Made by a program: the position numbers and the translations under genes. From Thermoanaerobacterales bacterium (GTDB lineage Bacteria; Bacillota; Thermosediminibacteria; Thermosediminibacterales; Tepidanaerobacteraceae), in contig DUNY01000186.1 of the NCBI GenBank assembly GCA_012839145.1, positions 1-20,360 of the forward strand: a stretch of 20,360 nt of DNA, written 5' to 3'. Positions 14,861 through 20,360 of this stretch are shown here, in pieces (positions within the stretch are counted from its first letter, which is position 1; every line of letters starts with the position of its first letter). The notes below the pieces were generated by a model. It was not told the origin of the DNA. It searched no databases and saw only the letters and a list, made by a program, of their open reading frames with translations.

Positions 14861-15052
14861 ATGGCCAATCCAAAGCATAGATCATCCAAATCAAAAACAG
14901 GTTCTCGAAGAAGTCATTGGAAGTTAACACTGCCGTCAATTTCAGAATGCCCCCAGTGTAATGAACCAAGACTGCCACACAGGGCATGTCCTAGCTGTGG
15001 ATACTACAAGAATCGTGAAGTTATCAAGTTAAAAGCTAAAGATGCTAGATAA
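14861..15052 (+). CDS. rpmF: Large ribosomal subunit protein bL32
   Basis: A 63-residue 50S subunit protein starting MANPKHRSSKSKTGSRRSHW, preceded by GGAGGAGGTG. It carries the two CxxC pairs (C30/C33 in ECPQC, C43/C46 in ACPSC) of the zinc-binding form of L32, and the characteristic GYYKNREVI end. It follows DUF177 after 17 nt and is closed by the hairpins at 15055-15138, so the pair is a self-contained unit between ackA and fapR. Confidence 0.97.
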   Translation: MANPKHRSSKSKTGSRRSHWKLTLPSISECPQCNEPRLPHRACPSCGYYKNREVIKLKAKDAR

Positions 15053-15054
15053 TC

Positions 15055-15084
15055 GAATAATGGGAGGATAAATACTCATTATTC
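15055..15084 (+). repeat. Stem-loop just after rpmF
   Basis: GAATAATG (15055-15062) and CATTATTC (15077-15084) are perfect inverted repeats of 8 bp, extendable by a G-U and a G-C pair. The hairpin starts 3 bases after the rpmF stop and has no T run, so it is more likely a 3'-end protecting structure or part of a tandem terminator. Confidence 0.5.
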
Positions 15085-15098
15085 AGTTTTAAATCATT

Positions 15099-15138
15099 AA
15101 AAAATACCTTCGCTAAGAGGGTATTTTTTGTTTTTTTT
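15099..15138 (+). terminator. Strong terminator between rpmF and fapR
   Basis: A 13-bp stem with one G-U pair (left arm 15099-15111, loop GCTAA, right arm 15117-15129) is followed by G and eight T (15131-15138). It isolates the fatty-acid operon from rpmF. Confidence 0.88.
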
Positions 15139-15155
15139 ATTCTAACATTGAAGTA

Positions 15156-15184
15156 TTGATTTTTTTTAAAATATAGTATATACT
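15156..15184 (+). promoter_or_regulatory. Promoter of the fapR fatty-acid operon
   Basis: TTGATT (15156-15161), a 17-bp spacer and TATACT (15179-15184) form a sigma-A promoter 45 bp upstream of fapR. The FapR-like operator begins two bases after the -10. Confidence 0.65.
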
Positions 15185-15205
15185 TTTAGCATCTACTCCT
15201 AAAAG
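15183..15205 (+). promoter_or_regulatory. Probable FapR operator
   Basis: CTTTTAG (15183-15189) and CTAAAAG (15199-15205) are perfect 7-bp inverted arms around a 9-base centre. The core TTAGCATCTACTCCTAA (15186-15202) resembles the 17-bp FapR palindrome as I recall it (TTAGTACCTAGTACTAA-like, about 13 of 17 bases). It covers the expected transcription start, so bound FapR would block its own operon until malonyl-CoA releases it. The match was made from memory, not by a motif search. Confidence 0.65.
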
Positions 15206-15228
15206 CAACTAACATTTGGGGTGATTTA

Positions 15229-15801
15229 ATGTCAAAAAGAGGGTTACCCAAAAGAGAAAGGCAAAAACTTCTTATTGAGACAATTGCCGAAGACCCTTTT
15301 TTAAATGATGAGGAATTGGCGGAGAAATTCAATGTAAGTATACAGACAATCCGCCTGGATCGGATGGAGCTGAAATTACCGGAATTAAGGGAAAGAATTA
15401 AAGCAGTAGCTGAAAAAAATTATGCTAAGGTCAAGTCAATTGATATAGCTGAAATAGTTGGGGAATTGGTCGATCTTGAACTGGATAAAAGAGGAATATC
15501 CATATTGGAGACAACAAACAAGATGACTTTTGGGAGGACGAAGGTTGTAAGAGGGGATATTATTTTTGCTCAAGCCAATTCACTAGCTATAGCCACTATC
15601 GACGCAAAAGTAGCATTAACTGGAGTTGCAAACATAAAATATAAACTACCGGTCTATGCGGGGCAAAAACTTGTGGCCAAGGCTGAGGTAACAAGGGTCA
15701 GGGGTAATAAAAAATTTGTTTTTGTAAGAATATATGTCAAACAACAAGAAGTTTTCAGAGGTAAATTCATCCTTGTATCTCTCGAAGGAAATGAAAAGTA
15801 A
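15229..15801 (+). CDS. fapR: Fatty acid biosynthesis transcriptional repressor FapR
   Basis: Represses fatty-acid and phospholipid genes and is released from DNA by malonyl-CoA. The 190-residue protein has an N-terminal helix-turn-helix (about 25-50, [21 protein letters not shown]), a linker helix, and a C-terminal hotdog-fold effector domain (about 70-188). The hotdog domain carries the FapR hallmark [15 protein letters not shown] at 108-122. The ATG follows GGGGTGA (15219-15225). It is the first gene of the fapR-plsX-fabH-fabK-fabD-fabG operon, the order known from other Clostridia. The operator-like palindrome upstream indicates negative autoregulation. A 47-nt gap separates it from plsX. 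Confidence 0.95.
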   Translation: MSKRGLPKRERQKLLIETIAEDPFLNDEELAEKFNVSIQTIRLDRMELKLPELRERIKAVAEKNYAKVKSIDIAEIVGELVDLELDKRGISILETTNKMTFGRTKVVRGDIIFAQANSLAIATIDAKVALTGVANIKYKLPVYAGQKLVAKAEVTRVRGNKKFVFVRIYVKQQEVFRGKFILVSLEGNEK

Positions 15802-15848
15802 CATGATACAAAAAAGATAATTGAAGGGAGGCAGCGGCGGAAAGAGAA

Positions 15849-16868
15849 ATGAACCGTGCCGCAGGTCAATTGAAGATATTAGTAGATGCCATGGGAGGAG
15901 ATAAGGCTCCCGAAGAGATTGTTAAAGGTGCAATTAAAGCTTCGAATGATTTAGACGTGGAAATTATCCTCATAGGCGATGAAAACAAAATAAAACCGTA
16001 CTTGCAAGCAGCTAACAGTTCCTTGGAAGTAATAAATGCCGAAGAAGTAATTACATATGACGAACAGCCTGTGGCTGCTATTCGAAAAAAAAAGAAATCG
16101 TCTATAGTTAAAGGACTCAAACTATTAAAAGAAGGAAAGGTCCAGGCAATGGTATCTGCAGGCAGCACAGGGGCTTTAATGGCCGGAGGTCTGTTTATAT
16201 TGGGTCGATTAGAGGGCATTGACCGGCCGGCTATAGCTACATTATTTCCCACTACTAAAGAACCAGTATTGTTGCTGGATATAGGAGCAAACAGTGAGGT
16301 AAAACCAAAAAACCTCGTTCAGTTTGCTATTATGGGCAGTATTTACTCAAATGAAATTATGAACATCAAAACTCCAAGCATTGGCCTCATGAATATAGGC
16401 ATTGAGGCAGAAAAGGGGAATTCTACAATAAAAACGGCATATTCTGATTTGAAACAGATAAAGGATATTAATTTTGTTGGAAATGTAGAAGCACGTAATA
16501 TATTCAACGGAAATGTGAACGTCGTAGTATGTGACGGTTTTACCGGAAATATATTTTTAAAGACGGTAGAAGGATTTGGGATGTATATCTTCAGCAGAAT
16601 AAAACAGGAAATAAAAAGCAACATTAAATATTCAATAGGAGCAATGATGATAAAGCCGGCAATAAACAAAGTTCGAGCCAGCATGGACTATTCTGAATAC
16701 GGTGGAGCTATGTTTTTAGGTATCGACGGTGTATTAATTAAATGCCATGGGTCCTCAGATAGAAAAGCCATTGCAAACGGTATAAAAGCTGCTTGTAGAT
16801 TTGTAAGAGCAAACATTAGTGAAAAACTGAAGCAAAACCTAAAAATGATCTCGGAAAAGGAGAAATAG
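15849..16868 (+). CDS. plsX: Phosphate acyltransferase PlsX
   Basis: Makes acyl-phosphate from acyl-ACP and phosphate at the membrane surface, the first step of PlsX/PlsY/PlsC phospholipid synthesis. The 339-residue sequence has ILVDAMGGDKAPEEIVKGA (10-28), the VSAGSTGALMAGGLFILGRL segment and LLDIGANSEVKPKNLVQFA, all family signatures. The start is uncertain. ATG 15849 gives the conserved core, but the strong GGGAGG (15826-15831) is 17 bases away, farther than usual. A TTG at 15870 would begin with KILVDAMGG, closer to the typical N-terminus, but has only a weak CAGGT upstream. plsX follows fapR and precedes fabH by four bases. No plsY or plsC is in the window. Confidence 0.95.
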   Translation: MNRAAGQLKILVDAMGGDKAPEEIVKGAIKASNDLDVEIILIGDENKIKPYLQAANSSLEVINAEEVITYDEQPVAAIRKKKKSSIVKGLKLLKEGKVQAMVSAGSTGALMAGGLFILGRLEGIDRPAIATLFPTTKEPVLLLDIGANSEVKPKNLVQFAIMGSIYSNEIMNIKTPSIGLMNIGIEAEKGNSTIKTAYSDLKQIKDINFVGNVEARNIFNGNVNVVVCDGFTGNIFLKTVEGFGMYIFSRIKQEIKSNIKYSIGAMMIKPAINKVRASMDYSEYGGAMFLGIDGVLIKCHGSSDRKAIANGIKAACRFVRANISEKLKQNLKMISEKEK

Positions 16869-16872
16869 ACCA

Positions 16873-17853
16873 ATGAAAGCAGGAATAATCGGAATTGGTT
16901 CCTATCTACCGGATAAAGTCATATCCAATTATGATCTGGAAAAAAAAGTGGATACATCCAATGAATGGATAATAGAGAGGACGGGAATATCATACAGGAG
17001 AAAAGCCAATGACAATATTTGTTCTTCGGATTTGGGTGCCGAAGCGGCAAAACTTTCTATAAAGGATGCTAATCTTGAGCCTGAAGATATAGACTTGATT
17101 ATTTCGGCCTCTTCCAGTCCTGATAGAATATTTCCTGCAACTGCCTGTATTATACAAAACAAAATCCGGGCCAAAAATGCAGCAGCATTTGATATTCAAG
17201 CTGCATGCACCGGTTTTATTTATGCTTTGACTACTGCAGCCCAATTTATCGTGGGAGGTCAATATAAAAACATTCTAGTAGTAGGAAGTGAGGTGTTATC
17301 CAAAGTAACTGACTGGGAAGATCGAAATACCTGTGTGCTTTTTGGAGACGGCGCCGGTGCCGTCGTATTAAGTAAAGTTAAATGGGGAGGAGTTATAAAC
17401 AGCATATTGGGTGCCGATGGCAATGGTTCGGAACTCCTTGAATTACCGGCAGGAGGCACAAAAGAGCCGGCTGATTTTGATACAGTAAAAAAACGCAGAC
17501 ATTATATAAAAATGAGCGGCAACGAAGTATTCAAATTTGCTGTTAAGGTTTTTGAGGATTGTACGAGAAAAGTGATTAAAGAAGCTGATTTGTCATTAAA
17601 TGATATAGATTTAATAATTCCACATCAAGCCAATATACGAATTATCGATGCTGCTATAAAACGATTAAAATTTCCACGAGACCGTGTTGTGGTAAATCTT
17701 AGTAATTACGGCAATATGTCGTCAGCTTCAATTCCGGTAGCACTTGACGAGGCTTTTCGTATGGGAAGAATCAAAAAGGGACACAAGATTATACTGATAG
17801 GCTTTGGAGCTGGTTTAACGTGGGGTGCAAACCTTATAGATTGGAATTTATAG
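16873..17853 (+). CDS. fabH: Beta-ketoacyl-ACP synthase III
   Basis: Condenses acetyl-CoA or branched acyl-CoA with malonyl-ACP to start fatty-acid chains. The 326-residue thiolase-fold enzyme has the catalytic triad at the expected positions: C112 in AACTGF, H251 in IPHQANIRI and N281 in YGNMSSAS. The DTSNEWIIERTGI motif (27-39) and the GFGAGLTWG end are typical. The ATG lies four bases after plsX, and the ribosome binding site AAGGAG (16857-16862) sits inside the plsX 3' end, indicating tight coupling. FabH acts early in the pathway, drawing on the acetyl-CoA pool that Pta also uses. Confidence 0.97.
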   Translation: MKAGIIGIGSYLPDKVISNYDLEKKVDTSNEWIIERTGISYRRKANDNICSSDLGAEAAKLSIKDANLEPEDIDLIISASSSPDRIFPATACIIQNKIRAKNAAAFDIQAACTGFIYALTTAAQFIVGGQYKNILVVGSEVLSKVTDWEDRNTCVLFGDGAGAVVLSKVKWGGVINSILGADGNGSELLELPAGGTKEPADFDTVKKRRHYIKMSGNEVFKFAVKVFEDCTRKVIKEADLSLNDIDLIIPHQANIRIIDAAIKRLKFPRDRVVVNLSNYGNMSSASIPVALDEAFRMGRIKKGHKIILIGFGAGLTWGANLIDWNL

Positions 17854-17902
17854 AACTAGGACGGAGAAAGTCGAAAGGCGACGACGTTTAGGAGGAAATC
17901 AA

Positions 17903-18844
17903 GTGTTTCATACTAAAATATGTGACTTGTTAGAAATAAAATATCCCATAATACAGGGTGGTATGGCTTGGGTAGCAACAGCAGAGTTAGCTGCTGCAGT
18001 ATCTAATGCCGGTGGACTTGGAGTAATAGGAGCTGGAAATGCTCCCGCAAAAATAGTGAGAGATGAGATAAAAAAAGCCAAAAGCCTTACCGATAAACCC
18101 TTTGGTGTTAATATCTACTTCATGTCACCTCATGTAGACAAAGTTATCGACATCGTACTCGCGGAAACAGTACAGGTAGTTACTACCGGTGCCGGAAATC
18201 CCGGAAAATATATTTCAAAGTTAAAAGAGGCTGATATAAAGGTAATACCCGTCGTTTCATCGGTCGCATTAGCTCAAAGGCTTGAAAAAGTGGGTGCCGA
18301 TGCTTTAATTGCCGAAGGCATGGAATGTGGTGGGCATATAGGTGAATTGACTACTATGGCAATGGTACCACAGATAGTTGACGCTGTCAAAATACCGGTA
18401 ATTGCTGCCGGTGGAATAGCTGACTCTAGAGGTTTTGTTGCAGCTTTGTCTTTGGGAGCAAAAGGTGTTCAAATGGGTACTCGTTTTGTATGTGCCAAAG
18501 AATGCACTGCAAATACCAGGTATAAAGAAGCCATAATTAAAGCAAAAGACAGGAGTACAACAGTAACCGGAAAAACCATCGGCCACCCGGTAAGGGTATT
18601 AAAGAACAAGCTGTCCAATAAATTTGAAGAATTAGAACGGAGGGGAGCTTCCGTTGTGGAGCTAGAATCAATAGGCACCGGTAAACTCAGACTTTCTGTT
18701 GTTGATGGGGATGTTGATAATGGTTCTGTAATGGCAGGCCAGATTTCTGGCCTTATAAAAGATGTAAAGTCTGCTGCAGATATTATTGAAGATATTATCT
18801 TGAAGGCAGAAGGTTTATTAAAAAGTCTGTCCGGCATAGGTTAA
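17903..18844 (+). CDS. fabK: Enoyl-ACP reductase II, FMN-dependent (FabK)
   Basis: Reduces trans-2-enoyl-ACP, the last step of each elongation cycle. The 313-residue FMN TIM barrel is of the nitronate monooxygenase/FabK type: YPIIQGGMAWVATAELAAAV at 14-33, H145 in EGMECGGHIG as the catalytic histidine, and the phosphate-binding AAGGIADSRGF and GAKGVQMGTRF motifs. The GTG start follows GGAGG (17891-17895) by seven bases. It replaces FabI in this operon, and FabK enzymes are known to be refractory to triclosan. In isolation, related nitronate monooxygenases would be an alternative, but its place between fabH and fabD settles the call. A small GTCG/CGAC stem lies in the 49-nt gap before it. Confidence 0.95.
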   Translation: MFHTKICDLLEIKYPIIQGGMAWVATAELAAAVSNAGGLGVIGAGNAPAKIVRDEIKKAKSLTDKPFGVNIYFMSPHVDKVIDIVLAETVQVVTTGAGNPGKYISKLKEADIKVIPVVSSVALAQRLEKVGADALIAEGMECGGHIGELTTMAMVPQIVDAVKIPVIAAGGIADSRGFVAALSLGAKGVQMGTRFVCAKECTANTRYKEAIIKAKDRSTTVTGKTIGHPVRVLKNKLSNKFEELERRGASVVELESIGTGKLRLSVVDGDVDNGSVMAGQISGLIKDVKSAADIIEDIILKAEGLLKSLSGIG

Positions 18845-18857
18845 TGGAGGTGCCAGT

Positions 18858-19799
18858 ATGGGAAAAACAGCATTTATTTTTTCAGGTCAGGGTGCCCAAT
18901 ATGTGGGTATGGGTAAAAATCTGTATGATAACTTTCCATCAGCACGAAAAATTTTTGATGAGGCAGATAAAGTTTTAGAAAACAAAATAACGGAATTATG
19001 TTTTAATGGTCCTAATGAGAAATTGCAAGAGACCGTCAATACTCAACCGGCTATTTTAGCCCATAGCATAGCTTGTTATTCAGTCTTAAAAGATGAAGGG
19101 GTCATTCCGGATATGGTTGCAGGTCTTAGTCTTGGTGAGTATTCTGCTCTGGTTGCTGCAGAAGCCATGGAGTTTAGTCAGGCAGTGCCCTTAGTTCGAA
19201 AACGAGGTAAGTATATGCAGGAAGCTGTACCTATTGGTAAAGGCACTATGGCAGCTATATTAGGTCTTGAAAGGGAAGAAGTGTTAAAAATCTGTGAGAT
19301 GGTTTCTGAGGAGGGATTGGTTGAAGCAGCTAACTTTAATTGCCCGGGTCAAATAGTTCTAGCCGGTGAGGTTAAAGCTATGAACAAAGCTGTTGAATTG
19401 GCCAAAAAGAAAGGTGCAAAGAGGGCTGTAATTCTGGCAGTAAGTGCGCCGTTTCATTGCAGTTTATTAAAACCTGCTGCTGATAATCTGGCCAAAGATC
19501 TTCAACATGTAGAGATAAAAGACAGTAAAATCCCTGTTATCTATAATGTCAATGCGGAATTTACCAAGGAAGGTCATATGGTTAAACAACTTCTGATAAA
19601 GCAAGTGAGTTCTCCCGTGTTATGGGAAGATTCAATCCGAAAGATGATAAACAGCAGTGTAAATACTTTTGTTGAAGTAGGCCCCGGCAAAGTACTGAGC
19701 GGCTTTGTCAAAAAAATTGACAATAATCTTAGGATATTAAATGTGGAAGACTCCGAATCCCTTTATAAAACAATCAACACTTTGGGGGTTGAGAAATGA
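18858..19799 (+). CDS. fabD: Malonyl-CoA-ACP transacylase
   Basis: Transfers the malonyl group from CoA to acyl carrier protein. The 313-residue protein starts MGKTAFIFSGQGAQYVGMGK and carries the nucleophile S91 in GLSLGEY, R115 in VRKRGKYMQ, and the catalytic H199 in SAPFHCSLL, plus the closing FVEVGPGKVLSGFVKKI. Leu replaces the His often found before the nucleophile (GHSLGE becomes GLSLGE). The ATG follows GGAGGTG (18846-18852), 13 nt after fabK. Its stop overlaps the fabG start in an ATGA. Malonyl-CoA, its substrate, is also the signal read by FapR. Confidence 0.97.
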   Translation: MGKTAFIFSGQGAQYVGMGKNLYDNFPSARKIFDEADKVLENKITELCFNGPNEKLQETVNTQPAILAHSIACYSVLKDEGVIPDMVAGLSLGEYSALVAAEAMEFSQAVPLVRKRGKYMQEAVPIGKGTMAAILGLEREEVLKICEMVSEEGLVEAANFNCPGQIVLAGEVKAMNKAVELAKKKGAKRAVILAVSAPFHCSLLKPAADNLAKDLQHVEIKDSKIPVIYNVNAEFTKEGHMVKQLLIKQVSSPVLWEDSIRKMINSSVNTFVEVGPGKVLSGFVKKIDNNLRILNVEDSESLYKTINTLGVEK

Positions 19800-20360
19800 C
19801 ACTTGCAGGGAAAGTGTGTTTAGTGACAGGTGGATCAAGGGGTATAGGGCGAGGTATATGTATGGAATTAGCTAGGGATGGGGCACATATTATCGTCAAC
19901 TACTCTTCTGACGAAAAGGCTGCAGCAGAAGCAGTTAGTGAAGTAAAACGTCTAGGTACAAAAGCAAGGATGTATAAAGCGGATGTCTCCAGTTTTGTCC
20001 AAGTATCTAAAATGATTGAGGATGTATATAATGAATTCGGAAGAATTGATGTTTTAATTAATAATGCCGGTGTTGCAAAAGATACGCTAATACTAAGAAT
20101 GACTGAAGAAGATTGGAATAAAGTTATTGATATCAATTTAAAGGGAATTTTTAATACCTCTAAAGCATGTGTTAAGTACATGGTGAAACAAAAAGAAGGA
20201 AAAATAATTAACTTATCGTCAATTGTAGGCATTTACGGCAATGCAGGACAAGTTAATTATGCAGCGGCCAAGGCTGGTATAATTGGTTTTACAAAATCTC
20301 TAGCAAAAGAATTGGGAAGTCGGGGTATTACGGTAAATGCGGTTGCACCGGGATTTATAA
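19796..20360 (+). CDS. fabG: 3-oxoacyl-ACP reductase FabG (cut at the right edge)
   Basis: Reduces beta-ketoacyl-ACP with NADPH. The frame from ATG 19796 is open to the end of the window (188 codons, of about 246 expected). It shows the SDR cofactor motif TGGSRGIG at 11-18, D63 of the KADV segment, NNAG at 89-92, and the catalytic tetrad N114, S142, Y155 and K159 (YAAAK). The start overlaps the fabD stop (ATGA) and the ribosome binding site GGGGG (19784-19788) lies in fabD, so translation is coupled. Acyl carrier protein and fabF genes are expected next but lie outside the window. Confidence 0.95.
   Translation, partial: MTLAGKVCLVTGGSRGIGRGICMELARDGAHIIVNYSSDEKAAAEAVSEVKRLGTKARMYKADVSSFVQVSKMIEDVYNEFGRIDVLINNAGVAKDTLILRMTEEDWNKVIDINLKGIFNTSKACVKYMVKQKEGKIINLSSIVGIYGNAGQVNYAAAKAGIIGFTKSLAKELGSRGITVNAVAPGFI

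Noticed and set aside
15866..16252. 128-codon minus-strand frame within plsX
   Set aside because: Antisense shadow of conserved PlsX motifs.
17870..17882. Short hairpin GTCG-AAAGG-CGAC before fabK
   Set aside because: A 4-bp stem in a 49-nt operon gap; could be chance and shows no regulatory feature.

Overview
The window is a chromosomal housekeeping and sporulation region from an AT-rich, spore-forming, low-GC Gram-positive bacterium of the class Clostridia. An alpha/beta-type SASP, SpoVM and YlbJ show that it forms spores. The order fapR-plsX-fabH-fabK-fabD-fabG and the pta-ackA-DUF177-rpmF block are typical of Clostridia. A member of the Thermoanaerobacterales/Thermosediminibacterales (Tepidanaerobacter-like) is possible, but that placement is a guess from gene order and style and could not be checked by search.

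Layout. Bases 1-246 are the C-terminal end of a PASTA Ser/Thr kinase (PrkC), closed by a terminator. rpe (354-998) follows directly, with its own extended -10 promoter. Two genes shorter than 60 codons come next: a 52-residue double-membrane-span protein (1084-1242) and spoVM (1256-1339). spoVM converges on rpmB (minus strand) across a shared bidirectional terminator. asp23/yloU, fakA/yloV and recG run as a plus-strand unit ending in a hairpin terminator near 5843-5896. An sspA-type SASP gene stands alone with a strong palindromic terminator. rsmD, coaD and a coiled-coil protein form the next unit, which meets ylbJ (minus) stop-to-stop with no bases between. The Lon/PDZ protease ylbL (plus) and tmcAL/ylbM (minus) overlap tail to tail by 22 bp. 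The second half is all plus strand: pta-ackA; then DUF177-rpmF, driven by a full-consensus promoter overlapping the ackA stop; a strong terminator; then the fatty-acid operon fapR-plsX-fabH-fabK-fabD-fabG, cut by the window end inside fabG.

How the genes work together. The right half links acetyl-CoA/acetate energy metabolism (Pta, AckA) with type II fatty-acid synthesis (FabD, FabH, FabK, FabG) and the first step of phospholipid synthesis (PlsX). It appears to be controlled by FapR through an operator-like palindrome just downstream of the fapR -10 box. FakA on the left side phosphorylates exogenous fatty acids and feeds the same acyl-phosphate pool that PlsX makes. Ribosomal and tRNA functions are interspersed (RpmB, RpmF, DUF177, RsmD, TmcAL), along with spore functions (SpoVM, YlbJ, SASP).

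I found no mobile element, CRISPR array, rRNA or tRNA gene, and no convincing new defence or metabolic system. The points most worth a second look are the 52-residue membrane protein coupled to spoVM, the absence of rsgA between prkC and rpe, the FapR operator, the perfect promoter on the ackA stop, and a 38-codon ORF with a very good ribosome binding site between sspA and rsmD.
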